Shown here one piece after another: positions 32,197 to 43,560 of a stretch of 64,000 bases of DNA. The stretch comes from Cordilura impudica (taxonomy: Eukaryota > Arthropoda > Insecta > Diptera > Scathophagidae). The notes under the pieces were generated by a model. The model was not told where the DNA came from. It saw nothing but the letters and a program-made list of their open reading frames with translations, and ran no database searches. Numbering within the stretch: the stretch's first letter is position 1; each line of letters opens with the position of its first letter. Position numbers and translations under genes: made by a program. The DNA is taken from contig OY821521.1 of assembly GCA_963682025.1 (NCBI GenBank), positions 53,260,908-53,324,907 on the forward strand. The letters are read 5' to 3'.

Positions 32197-33002
32197 ACAT
32201 ATGGATTTAGGCTGAATTATGCAATTTTGATATTATGCTCGTGTCTAAATAAGATTTGTGCCTACCTGGAGGGACCATAAGTCAATATTGTTTTTAACCA
32301 TTTGTACTCCAAAGTAATTCTTAAGTGAGGTACGTATCTGCGAATTTCAATGAGTAGTTTTTTGTGCATCCTGTGTCTGTAACAGAATATTGGGATATAC
32401 TTTGGCAGAGGCTCACAGGTAGACAACCGACTTAAAATGCAATTTTCAAACTATTAGATCAAACTACTGTCAGTCAAAACATGTTAGGGATGCACGCCAT
32501 ACAATTTCTGCAACCATGTCTTTTTAAACTTTTTTACCTCTAGAAGCCAAACGGGCATGTACGGGCAAATAAAACCTTTTGAATTATGTAAATAAATAAT
32601 CAAAGAACATATTTTGCAAATATGGCAAATATAGAAAAATATGGATTTTTTATTTTCCGTCAAAGTTGAAAAATAGTGAAAAAACGGATAGTTTTTAAAT
32701 AGTGATTTACCAGGAGAAACACAAAGCAAACAGTTAATTTTTTTTTATCATTATACATTTAGTAAATACATCAATCAACACAAACAAAAAATAAGGCGAT
32801 TCGTTATCCATTTTTCGTGATATTACACCTGAAATCGCAACAAATTGACTAAAAATTGTGTGTTCTTTTGAAAACCGAAAGTCGGTCAACTTTGAACGGT
32901 TATATCTTCTAAATATTATTAAGAGTAGCATATTTGAAATCGTTGAAAAATTTCCTATAACATGGGTTTATTCAAAACTTCGTCGGCGCACATGAAAATT
33001 TT

Positions 33003-33041
33003 GATTTTTGCAACCTCGTTTGCTCTACGGGCGCCACTGTG
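33003..33041 (-). promoter_or_regulatory. Transib A right terminus: heptamer, 23-nt spacer, nonamer-like
   Basis: Read inward on the minus strand: CACAGTG (33041-33035), 23 nt, GCAAAAATC (33011-33003). The preceding GTT and following A also match the left end, giving a shared GTTGCAAAAATCA block. Outside the first 12 bp and this block the two termini are dissimilar, so these two blocks are the probable recognition sites. Confidence 0.75.
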
Positions 33042-33944
33042 CGTCGTTCTCAAGCGATGGGCATCTTTGTGACGTCGTTATGGCAAATTTTGCGAAAAGA
33101 TCTTGGCCTACATCCTTACAAGATCAAATTGACGCAAGAACTGAAGCCACTTAAGCACCAGAAGCGTCGCATGTTCGTGAATTGGGCTGAGCAACAACTT
33201 GAAAATGATTCGGATTTTCATCGAAAAATCATCTTCAGCGATGAGGCTCATTTCTGGTTGAATGGCTTCGTCAATAAACAAAATATGCGTTATTGGTCCG
33301 ACAGCAATCCACACGCACTCTATGAGTCATCATTGCATTCCGAAAAAAATACGGTTTGGTGCGGTTTATGGGCCGGCGGCGTCATTGGGCCGTACTTCTT
33401 CCGTGATGATCGAGACCGGCACGTTACTGTGAATGGGAATCGCTACCGTTCAATATAATCGAATATTTTGGCCCCAGTTGGACGATATGGACTTGGAGGA
33501 CATGTGGTTCGTACAGGACGGCGCCACAAGCCACACAGCGAATGTCACAATCAATTTATTGGAAACCAAGTTTGGAGAACGAAATGGTCCAGTCGATTGG
33601 CCGCTTCGGTCGTGCTATTTGACGCCGTTGGACTATTTCCTGTGGGGCTACGTCAAGTCTATGGTCTATGCCAACAAGCCAGCGACGATTGATGAACTTC
33701 GTACGAATATCGAACGTGAAATTGCAGCAGTATCGGCCGATTTATGCTTGAAAACCGTCGAAAATTGGGTTCAGCGTCTGGACTTCTGCAAGCGTGCCCG
33801 TGGTGGCCATGCAAAAGAGATCGAATTCCATACATAATAGCATCGAACGTACTTTCACAGGAATAAAGAATTTCATTGATATCCAAAACCGTTTTTGTGT
33901 TATTTAAAAAAACTTTTGTAGCGCTCTTATTGAAAAACCCTTTA

Positions 33945-34696
33945 ATTGAATTATGCCAGTAAAAAAAACCCGATAAGCGACGTTGATTTTTGCAATTGCT
34001 CACGACACAATTCTGTGGTTTTCTAGAATAGCCGTGTATGTTATAAAATCAAGATATTCAGGAGAGCCAAAAAACGTTATATTTGAAATTATGGGCTCGA
34101 TATAAAGTTTTTAGAGCTTTTTATTTAACAGTCCTGTAGATATGGGCAATAAATACTTTATATAAAATTTTGAGTCAAAAATCTTCAGAGGAATAGGTTC
34201 TAGAGAAGGACGAAAAAAACAATATGTAAATAACACTTAAAGTGTGTGTAGATAAAACAGCTTATGGCGACAAACGTCGGTTTCTTTGAAAAAGAAAACT
34301 ACCAATGCAACCACCCATGTAGACATAAGTGGTTGTTGCTTGAAAAATGGATTTTTTTTGTTCGTCAACGAAAAGTTAACGGGACTTAGGATGGGAATAT
34401 AACATCGTGTCAAGAATAATAGTGACAAAAAATAACAAAAATAAACACACAAGTGGTTATAAACTGAAAACTAATCCAAAATTATTTTGCATTTTTTTTT
34501 TTCATTAATAACAACGTATGCCACTATGTGTCGTTTTCTGAGAAAATAATTTGTCAGCGATCAAACGTAAGTCGACATACGTCGATAGTGCTGCAAATTA
34601 ATTTAATAAACATTTAAGTTACGGCGTTATTTAAAGAAAAAACTCAGAAATGGTCAATATTTAAAAAAAAAAATCATATGAGTCCGATCACAAGGG
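33945..34696. other. AT-rich DNA, nothing recognised
   Basis: No domain, RNA gene or repeat edge except GATGTGTAAACACCT at about 34698. That sequence mirrors the outer end of the hairpin module after the satellite. Confidence 0.4.
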
Positions 34697-34769
34697 AGAT
34701 GTGTAAACACCTAATAATTAATGAAAACGTCAACATCATATTTTCCAGTACATAAAAAATAAGTCGATT

Positions 34770-37380
34770 ATGCTGTTTTCTGAAATTCAATTGATGTTTT
34801 CTGAAATGCAATTGATGTTTTCTGAAATTCAATTAATGTTTTCAGCAATTCAAATAATGCTTTTTGAAATTCAATTGATGTTTTCTGAAATTCTATTTAT
34901 ATTTTCTGAAATTCAAATGATGTTTTCTGAAATACAATTGATGTTTTCTGAAATTCTACTGATGTTTTCTGAAATTCAATTGATGTTTTCTAAAACTCGA
35001 ATGATGTTTTCTGAAATTATATTGATGTTTTGTGAAATTCTATATATTTTTTCTGAAATTCAATTGATGTTTTCTGAAATACAATTGATGTTTTCTGAAA
35101 TACAATTGATGTTTTCTGAAATTCTATTAATGTTTTCTGAAATGCTATTTATGTTTTCTGAAATTCAAATGATGTTTTCTGAAATACAATTGATGTTTTC
35201 TGAAATACAATTGATGTTTTCTGAAATTCTATTGATCTTTTCTGAAATTCAATTGATGTTTTCTGAAACTCGAATGATGTTTTCTGAAATTCTATTTATG
35301 TTTTTTGAAACTCGAATGATGTTTTCTGAAATTATATTGATGTTTTCTGAAATTCTATTGATGTTTTCTGAAATTTAATTGATGTTTTCTGAAACTCGAA
35401 TGATGTTTTCTGAAATTATATTGATGGTTTCTGAAATACAATTGATGTTTCTGAAATTATATTGATGTTTTCTGAAATTCTATTTATGTTTTCTGAAAAT
35501 CTTTTGATGTTTTCTGAAATTTAATTGATGTTTTCTGAAACTCGAATGATGTTTTCTGAAATTATATTGATGATTTCTGAAATTCTATTTATGTTTTCTG
35601 AAATTCAAATGATGTTTCTGAAACTCGAATGATGTTTTCTGAAATTATATTGATGTTTTCTGAAATTCTATTTATGTTTTCTGAAATTCAAATGATGTTT
35701 TCTGAAATTATATTGATGGTTTCTGAAATACAATTGATGTTTTCTGAAATTATATTTATGTTTTCTGAAATTCAAATGATGTTTTCTGAAATACAATTGA
35801 TGTTTTCTGAAATTATATTGATGTTTTCTGAAATTCAATTGATGTTTTCTGAAATTTTATTGATGTTTTCTGAAATTATATTGATGGTTTCTGAAATACA
35901 ATTGATGTTTTCTGAAATTATATTGATGTTTCTGAAATACAATTGATGTTTTCTGAAATTATATTGATGGTTTCTGAAATACAATTGATGTTTTCTGAAA
36001 TTCTATTGATGCTTTCTGAAATTCAATTGATGTTTTCTGAAACTCGAATGAAGTTTTCTGAAATTATATTGATGTTTTCTGAAATTCAAATGATGTTTTC
36101 TGAAATTATATTGATGGTTTCTGATATACAATTGATGGTTTCTGAAATTCTATTTATGCTTTCTGAAATCCAATTGATGTTTTCTGAAACTCGAATGATG
36201 TTTTCTGAAATTATATTGATGGTTTCTGGAATACAATTGATGTTTTCTGAAATTATATTAATGTTTTCTGAAATTCTATTTATGTTTTCTGAAATTCAAA
36301 TGATGTTTTCTGAAATTATATTGATGGTTTCTGAAATACAATTGATGTTTTCTGAAATTATATTGATGTTTTCTGAAATTCTATTTATGTTTTCTTAAAT
36401 TCAAATGATGTTTTCTGAAATTATAGTGATGGTTTCTGAAATACAATTGATGTTTTCTGAAATTATATTGATGGTTTCTGAAATACAATTGATGTTTTCT
36501 GAAATTCTATTGATGCTTTCTGAAATTCAATTGATGTTTTCTGAAACTCGAATGAAGTTTTCTGAAATTATATTGATGGTTTCTGAAATACAACTGATGT
36601 TTTCTGAAATTCTATTGATGCTTTCTGAAATTCAATTGATGTTTTCTGAAACTCGAATGATGTTTTCTGAAATTATATTGATGGTTTCTGAAATACAATT
36701 GATGTTTTCTGAAATTCTATTGATGCTTTCTGAAATTCAATTGATGTTTTCTGAAACTCGAATGAAGTTTTCTGAAATTATATTGATGTTTTCTGAAATT
36801 CAAATGATGTTTTCTGAAATTATATTGATGGTTTCTGATATACAATTGATGTTTTCTGAAATTCTATTTATGCTTTCTGAAATTCAATTTATGTTTTCTG
36901 AAACTCGAATGATGTTTTCTGAAATTCTATTTATGTTTTCTAAAATTCAAATGATGTTTTCTGAAATTATATTGATGTTTTCTGAAATTCTATTTATGTT
37001 TTCTGAAATTCGAATGATGTTTTCTGAAATTCTATTTATGTTTTCTGACATTCAGATGATGTTTTCTGAAACTCGAATGATGTTTTCTGAAATTATATTG
37101 ATGTTTTCTGAAATTCTATTGATGTTTTCTGAAATTTAATTGATGTTTTCTGAAACTCGAATGATGTTTTCTGAAATTCTATTGATGTTTTCTGAAATTC
37201 AAATGGTGTTTTCTGAAACTCGAATGATGTTTTCTGAAATTATATTGATGTTTTCTGAAATTCTATTTATGTTTTCTGAAATTCAAATGATGTTTTCTGA
37301 ATTTATATTGATGATTTCTGAAATACAATTGATGTTTTCTGAAATACAATTGATGTTTTTTGAAAGACAATTGGAAAATG
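34770..37380 (+). repeat. 21-bp satellite array (TGATGTTTTCTGAAATTCAAT family) with an open frame
   Basis: There are roughly 120 units of 21 bp. The variable part is AATTCAAT, AATTCTAT, AATTATAT, AATACAAT or AACTCGAA; the constant part is TGATGTTTTCTGA. Because 21 is divisible by 3 and the unit lacks stops, long frames of repeating MFSEIQL persist (up to 244 codons), broken only at 1-bp slips and at units ending in a TAA. A 105-bp higher-order unit of five monomers repeats around 36480-36840. There is no start context, promoter or non-repetitive coding sequence. I treat it as satellite DNA, not a gene. Confidence 0.9.
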
Positions 37381-37390
37381 TTTAGAAAAG

Positions 37391-37535
37391 AACATATCAT
37401 AATTTTTTCACAAATACAATCAGATAAAGTCACACCGATTTACACTTCAGCTCACACCGATGTGTTACGCTGTTTTTGCGATTGTATTGTGAAATAGAAA
37501 TTTACCCCCCTACGTGTATAGATGTTTACACATCA
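37391..37535. repeat. Hairpin module adjoining the 21-bp satellite
   Basis: TTCACAAATACAATC and GATTGTATTGTGAA form an inverted pair about 60 bp apart. They are followed by a C-run and TATAGATGTTTACACA. The same module follows the unrelated TTTTTAA array (53874-54010). GATGTGTAAACACCT at 34698, before the satellite, is nearly the reverse complement of the outer end, suggesting terminal inverted repeats around the array. Confidence 0.65.
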
Positions 37536-37733
37536 AAAAAATTTAGCATATGTAAAGAGCGTTAATAATTAATATATTTGGCATCGTTAACTCAAAACTG
37601 ACAAAAATGGACATAAGCGGTTATTCCAGAAAACCACAGATATCCCAGGATTCGAAGCACTATGGAAGCATTCAAAGTAAAGGTAAAATAAAATAATTTT
37701 GAAACACACAAAAGCGGAAAAACTAAATATTTT

Positions 37734-37930
37734 TTGTCCTTGCAGGTAGTAACAAGACTGACAGCAGGAGCTGTACCTACTTTTGCGCCTCGATCAAATC
37801 GGCCGTTATGCCAGTTATGTCGTGTGGAGTACAGACGTCTGCTAATAACAGAGCGTATTGCTCTATTTGCAACAAACCAGTTTGTGCTGAGTATTCAACA
37901 TTACTGCATCGTTGCATACCTTTACACTCG
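37734..37930 (+). pseudogene. Possible piggyBac-like transposase C-terminal cysteine domain
   Basis: NRPLCQLCRVEYRR in one frame is followed after a shift by NNRAYCSICNKPVCAEYSTLLHRC. The pattern CX2C...CX2C followed by KPVC and a final His-x-Cys resembles the C-terminal zinc-binding domain of piggyBac-type transposases (consensus RRCxxC...CxxCxxxLCxxxC). No catalytic DDD region was found upstream because the satellite and hairpin lie there. A weak, motif-only call. Confidence 0.4.
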
Positions 37931-37949
37931 ATCTGGAAAATCAGCAAGA

Positions 37950-40295
37950 AACTTCACAACAGTGATTCCTTTTCATTTTCTCATGTATTCATAAATTCTC
38001 AAAGAAACATTTCTTGTACTTTTTTCTTACTTTATGTATTCTGAAAATAACCATCAAAATACTCCCCATCAAGCTAAATACCATACAATTTGTTATAGGT
38101 CCCTGGGGACCTCTTCACTATTTTAAGGCCAACGTGAGACACGCTAATCAGAGGGTTATATTTAGCCACTCTAACTTTTCACTGAATTCATGAACTCTTT
38201 CATATAATTTTTAGAAAATTTATAGTTTAATAGCAATGATTTTTATAAAATCATTGAAATTTTAAAATAATTTAAAAAAATTTGTTTGATTAAATAAAAT
38301 TCTTCATTAATTTAAGGAATAATATTCGTTAATTCTATGAATAATCCATAAATAATTTGTTTTTTGTCATTTTGTGTTAAAACTCCTAAAACATTATGAA
38401 AGTTTATTGATCTAAAAAAAAAGATTAACTCACAGCAGGAAGAAAATTCTTTAAGTTTAAGATTGAAGGTCATTGCCAAATTGTTTTAAAAGCTTTTAAA
38501 TGTACGACTCGAAAACACAAAAAATCAACTACTGTTGAAATATTTGTAGTGTTTCCTTTTCCTATACATTCATTGCAGAAAATTAAAATTAAAATATTTT
38601 AAAAGCTGCTACAATTATTTAATATTTAATAGAGACTAGAGATGATTTTATAATGGATTTCTTGAAATCAAGGACTAATTTTGTAGTTACAAAACGGCTT
38701 ATAGTCATTTGTTTAGTTTGTGTTTTATTATTATTTTTTTTTTTTTTTTTTTAAAACACTTTAAATGATTTCAAAATATTCTTAATACTTGAGCCAAAGT
38801 TTGTTAAAATAAATTCAAATAAACTTACCAACATTTTAGCACGAAGAAGAAAAGGACGGATGTTGATGGCGATGAAGAGGAGCTCGAAATAAAAAGGTTG
38901 ATTATTTACATTACGAAGACACTAAAGAATGCATGCTTTGGCATATATTTTTGTACACTTGGTATGAGGGAAGGAAAAGATAAATAGATGATGATTTGTG
39001 AATCACTAGAATTATTTGCTGGTTTTGTAAAATGTCTTAAATTAAGAAAATATTTGTTGATGTTTTTTATAGTTTTATTTGAGTTTCCATAAACATAAAT
39101 TTTGTAGGTACTTTTTGGATTTTCTAAATGTATGTTTCTTTTTTTTTTACTGTTTATTTGGTTTGGTTGAGTTCGGGGGGGCGTGGTTTTTTAAGAACTT
39201 CCGTTTTTATTTTACTTATTCATGAAAACTAAGGTTTAAGTAGTGAATTGTTTTGTTTATAGAAGTTATCAAAATATTAATTTATAAATATATATCTCAC
39301 ACACATACATATACACACACTAACACATTGCTTAAACCTATATCTAATATTCGCAGATACAAAATTAAATAAATATCATAAAAGGTTCAGTGATGTTGAA
39401 ATAAAATTTTAAAACCAAATCCATATCAATACATTATTTAACTTTACAGAATTAAGGTTAAGTTTATAAACTGCTTTTAACTTTAACAAAGAAACTCACA
39501 CACATTTAAATATACTGTATATATACACACATACACATATATGTACACTAAGATATGACCCTTATTTGGTTTTTATGGTTCTATTGTATACCGATGACCT
39601 GTTTGGCTGTTTCTTCTCTTTTTTTTTGTGGAATATGTTGTTGTTGTTGTTCATAGGTCAATACATCTGTCATTGTCTTGATATACAACTATGTACATAT
39701 ATATATATATATATACGCACATAATAATAAATAACACTTCACTTCACATACACTATTACTCGTGGTTTATATGTGTTACTTTTTTCTTTTTTTCTTTCAA
39801 AATACATTTATTTATTCGCAGACACTTATCTGTTTTCATGCTCTGTAATATTTTTTTATGTATTATTTTTTATTTATCTATTTAATTTCAGTCAATATTA
39901 TTTTAAAGACTAGAGTTATTCGATTTTATAGATTTCTTTTTTTCACATCACTGTTAAAAAAATTGTTTTGTTACAAATTATTAAAAGTAGCCTTTTGTCG
40001 TTATTTTGGATAGAATTTCTCCTTGCTTCAAGTCCAGTTACATTGTTATATATTTTATTTTGAAATAAAAATTTAATAGCATTACTGTTTAAGTTGATGC
40101 AGAAACCTTTCTCCGCCTTAAAGTTCAGTATGAGTTTCTAAAAAACAAAATTAAATATTAATATCAAGTAAGAGTGTTAAATTCGACTGTGCCAAATCTT
40201 TAGTAACCTCCACATCAGTTTTACGTTTACATTAATATCTGAACGTATTACACCATTTATAACAAATCTAAACAGAATATTTTGAAAAGCAACAA
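37950..40295. other. AT-rich DNA with simple repeats, nothing recognised
   Basis: Contains a perfect-looking GGTCCCTGGGGACC palindrome at about 38098, a T-run at about 38731, CA/TA-rich stretches at 39297-39320 and a (TA)n at about 39697-39715. No gene was identified in 2.3 kb. Confidence 0.45.
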
Positions 40296-41116
40296 TTTAG
40301 ATGTTGGTGAATTTTTACTCCCTTTATATTAACTCGTAGTGTCTGCTTGTCGAAAAAATTTTGGATCGATTTTAACCACTTTCCCGTGACCCAATCGATC
40401 TGAAATTTTGCAGGCAGGCTTGTGGCAATGACAGAAATGATCTAACATATTTTTTTAGTGATGCCAAAACAATGGAAACTTTAAAATTTTTCTACCAGAG
40501 TTGATAAAAAAAATGTACAAAGGGTTTGTTTTTGTTATATTATTACCATAATGACCACAAAAACAACAAGTCCAGCTATGAAAACAATGCAACATTTAGA
40601 ATAACAACAAGAACAATATAGAAATATCACGTTTTTCATTTTTTTTTTACTTTTTCAGAGATTTCCCTGGACCTGTTCCACCGATTTTAATGATTTTTGA
40701 AGTAAAAATCTTTCCATGAATTTGGTGAATCATTCTCACTAAAAATGATCACTGTAGCTGCACTATTGAGGGCGTGATCGTGACAAGAACAACATAGAAA
40801 ATTATTTTTTTTTCAAGACTTTTTTAGTTCTTCATTCAAATCTCGGGCCCTAATCGACCGATTTGGACGATTTTAAATAGCAAACTTCTCAGGATGTTAG
40901 TGAATCATTTTTATGTCAACGAGCACCCTAGCTGCCGGATTGATGCCGTCATCGTGATTTCCACAGACGGACAGACGGACATCGCTATATCAACTCCGGT
41001 TGTTATAAGGATCACAAATATATAAATTTTATGGGGTCCAAAATTTTTTTTCTAATTATTACAAACGGAATGACAAACTTATATATACCCTCTGCACACT
41101 GGAGTGGAGGGTATAA
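40296..41116 (+). repeat. Interspersed repeat family R2, copy 2
   Basis: Collinear with 24496-25332 and 48049-48892. The CAGACGGACAGACGG run is shorter. It ends GGAGTGGAGGGTATAA at 41116. Confidence 0.8.
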
Positions 41117-41199
41117 CAACTCTACAACAGCAACAATGACAGTCATATGTTTTTCAAATAGGAAAAAACTGTTTATGTGTTAGTTTCGGTCATTCCCCA

Positions 41200-41945
41200 G
41201 TATGTATTGAAATATTAAGTTCTTAAATTGATGTCAAATGTAATTCTCAACTTGGGTTGAACAATTTTTCTCCTTGTTTGCTTTCAACTTGACATCAAGT
41301 TGAGACTTAACATTTTTTCCAATCTTTGAGAAACATTTTTACTCTCAATTGGATATCCAACACTTTTCTCCACTTGAGACCAAACATTTTTTCAACTTGA
41401 ATACGATTTGTGTTAAGTCTGAGATATTATTTAAATATGTCATAAATAATAAATTAAATTAAAAAATGCCAAAAAAGTACAAATAAATCATTGATATATT
41501 TTTAATTATTTCTGCTTTTTGTCGAATTTTTCAAAAAATGTACAACTAATTAATTCATTAATTTTTAATTCTAGATTTTAAAAAATGTACATAATATGTA
41601 CATTTAATGTTAAATATGTATATAGTAATGTTAAATATATAATGAAATTAAATTGAAACATTAAAAAAAGTTCATTGTTTTCATTTCTAAAATTAGTATA
41701 ATATGGCAATTCCGTACCTTCCATTTGATACCGATTGGAAATATTTCTTTGCTATCAAGTTGAGAATCACAAATTTCTCAATTTGATAACTATGAAAATC
41801 GCCATATAAAAAATGTGCCTTTTAAGTTGAGAAGACTATATTCGAACTATTGAGGGCATTTGAGAATTAACGTTGGAGATTTGAGAAATGTATTTGATCT
41901 CAAATGCACCTCAAGTTGATAGCAAACAAAAATGTTTATTGGGAC
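41200..41945. repeat. Foldback-like repeat with TCAAGTTG/CAACTTGA motifs
   Basis: The left arm (about 41210-41430) and right arm (about 41745-41945) are imperfect reverse complements. For example, GTTTGCTTTCAACTTGA on the left matches GTTTGCTATCAACTTGA in the complement of the right. Short TCAAGTTGAGA motifs occur about ten times across both arms. The outer ends CCCCAGTATGTATTG and (complement) CCCAATAAACATTT are similar. It could be a long-arm MITE. Limits are approximate. Confidence 0.4.
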
Positions 41946-42859
41946 ATTTATTGTAGGGTCGTTTGCACACACACAAAAAATAGAAAATAAATTGTCAATA
42001 AGCAAAGCAAGTGGCTTCGAAATTCGATGATGCCAGTTAATCATTTTTTGTTCACGCGGAATTTATAATTGGAGGAATTTTTTTCTCGAGAAATGTATTT
42101 ATTTTCCGTGAGAAAGAAATTCCTTGAGAATATTCATAATTGGGATGAATAACTTTTAATTGGAACTTTTTAGTCAGAATAAATCATAATTCTAGTTAGA
42201 TATTGGTTAATATTTAATTAGAAAAAATATTGTGGTGGCATCTACGCAATTATTGAGGCAGTCACGGAAAAATTAAATGCAAGTCTGTTTTTTTTAATAT
42301 AACAAAAATGGATTTTCCCTTTAACAAAATATGGCAGAATTCTTTATAAATGAAATGCAAAATGGAAAATCAATTTTGTGCTAATTCTTAACAAAATTAA
42401 TAAAATATATATATACTAGCTGTTTTTACCCGGTCTTGCCCGGGATGAAAAGGCCTTTGACTTGAAAAATGGTTCACTATGCTTACCAGGCGCTGAGTAC
42501 TTAGTCCCCAATTAACAAATTCCCCAATTAATTTAGAAGTTTCTTATAAGACGCTGCAGCAAAAATGCTTCAAAAATAAGGTGCGAAACCGTTTTAAGTT
42601 TTTTTTTCATTTTATTTATAAACATCAAATTAAAGGAATCAAAACTTTTAAAAATTGAATTAATTCATTCAATAAGTGATCATCATTGAGCAGAGACGTC
42701 AAATTCAAGTTTCAGAAATGAAAGACTAATGCGACGTTTAATATTGTGTCGCAAGGTTTCTTTAAGCAACTGCTTATAGTATATGTGTGGCCTATTTTGA
42801 TCAACAGGTAATTATTTCACATACGTAGATAAAATTTATCATACGACATTTCACTAAGC

Positions 42860-43560
42860 TGTGTTTCGCGAGCGAGTCGCGTCCGCTTCCGCACGTTTGG
42901 CAGCCAGACCCGTGCTGCCGCGCAGTTGTTGTCAACTTTTTTTAATCGCCAAAATATATTTTTCAGATCATTGCGATATTTTTGGTCCGCTGTGTTCCGC
43001 GAGCGCGTCGCGTCCGCATCCGTCGCGTCCGCGCGCCTCGCGCCGCTTCCTAGCAGCTACTACCCGTGCTGCCGCTTAGTTGTCGTTAACTTATTTTAAT
43101 TCCTAAAACATATTTTTTAGAGCATTGCGATATTTTTGCTGAGCTGTGTTCCGAGAGCGCGTCGCGTGCGCATACGTCGCGTCCGAGTCAGCGGTCGCGC
43201 GCCGCGCGTTTGGCAGCCACACCCGTGCTGCCACGCAGTTGCTGTCAACTTATTTTAATCGCCAAAATATATTTTTCAGATCATTGCGATATTTTAGCTG
43301 AGCTGTGTTCCGCGAGCTCGTCGCGACAGCGCGCCTCGCGCCGCTTCCTCGCAGCTACTACCCGTGCCTCAGCTTAATTCTCGTTAACTTGTTTTAATTC
43401 CTAAAACATATTTTTTAGAGCATTGCGATATTTTAGCTGAGCTGTGTTCCGAGAGCGCGTCGCGTCCGCACCCGTCGCGTCCGAGTCCGCGGTCGCACGG
43501 CGCGCGCCGCTTCCGCGCGTTTGGCAACCATACCTGTGCTGCCGCGCAGCTGTTGCCAAC
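42860..43560 (+). repeat. GC/CpG-rich tandem repeat block of alternating A and B units
   Basis: There are five imperfect units of about 130-160 bp, each starting GTGTTCCGCGAGCGCGTCGC and ending CATTGCGATATTTT(A)GCTGAGCT. Units 1, 3 and 5 carry a GTTTGGCAGCC segment. Units 1 and 3 carry ATCGCCAAAATATATTTTTC, a segment lost from unit 5, where the array ends. Units 2 and 4 carry CAGCTACTACCCGTG with ATTCCTAAAACATATTTTTT. The block is strongly CpG-rich, unlike anything else in this AT-rich window. Confidence 0.8.

Larger units (their letters stand above)
29267..33041 (-). mobile_element. Transib element A (RAG1-related superfamily), complete ends
   Basis: It is 3775 bp. Both ends begin CACAGTGGCGCC (29267-29278, and the complement at 33030-33041). 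They are flanked by the identical 5-bp CGTCG at 29262-29266 and 33042-33046. A CACAGTG-type terminus and a 5-bp CG-rich target duplication are the known signature of Transib. The transposase remnant is on the minus strand. A foldback ribozyme repeat (29502-30003) has inserted in its 3' region. The insertion target is the coding region of a DD41D transposase, which proves the ends independently. Confidence 0.92.
28986..33836 (+). pseudogene. DD41D-family transposase interrupted by Transib A
   Basis: Part 1 (28986-29266) begins MERYTSQQRVEIIKIYYRNS and ends SPNVSLTRR. Part 2 resumes at 33042 with RRSQAMG and runs through LWQILRKDLGLHPYKIKL, IIFSDEAHFWLNG (first Asp), PYFFRDDRDRHVTVNGNRYR and QDGATSHTA (second Asp). 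It continues to LTPLDYFLWGYV (third Asp) and ends AKEIEFHT at 33836. The 5-bp CGTCG is present on both sides of the insert and continuity is exact across it. A further frameshift lies at about 33455. Only 37 residues separate the second and third Asp, because four residues present in copies 1 and 2 (between FGE and RNGP) are missing, probably a 12-nt deletion. The transposase is inactive. Confidence 0.88.
28872..33944 (+). mobile_element. DD41D-family Tc1/mariner element, copy 3, split by Transib A
   Basis: The left terminus is TAAAGGGTTTTTCAACAGGG from 28872. The right terminus read inward from 33944 is TAAAGGGTTTTTCAATAAGA. Both also share GCTACAAAAG about 25-30 bp in. The host element without its insert would be about 1.3 kb, the normal size. 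Its transposase is interrupted at 29266 by a complete Transib element. Confidence 0.9.

Noticed and set aside
30304..32215. Several plus-strand open frames of 70-166 codons opposite the Transib A transposase
   Set aside because: They are antisense to a recognisable transposase, have no domain of their own, and arise from its codon pattern.
34770..37380. CRISPR-like array
   Set aside because: Units are directly abutting 21-mers without unique spacers, in a eukaryotic transposon-rich sequence. It is a satellite.
34770..37385. Repeated MFSEIQL reading frames as a protein gene
   Set aside because: They are a direct consequence of a 21-bp satellite with no stop in one frame. No unique coding sequence, start context or promoter is visible. 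Kept as a satellite with a follow-up test.
42861..43079. Ala/Arg/Ser-rich 72-codon frame in the CpG-rich block
   Set aside because: It follows the GC-rich repeat composition, changes in each unit and has no domain.
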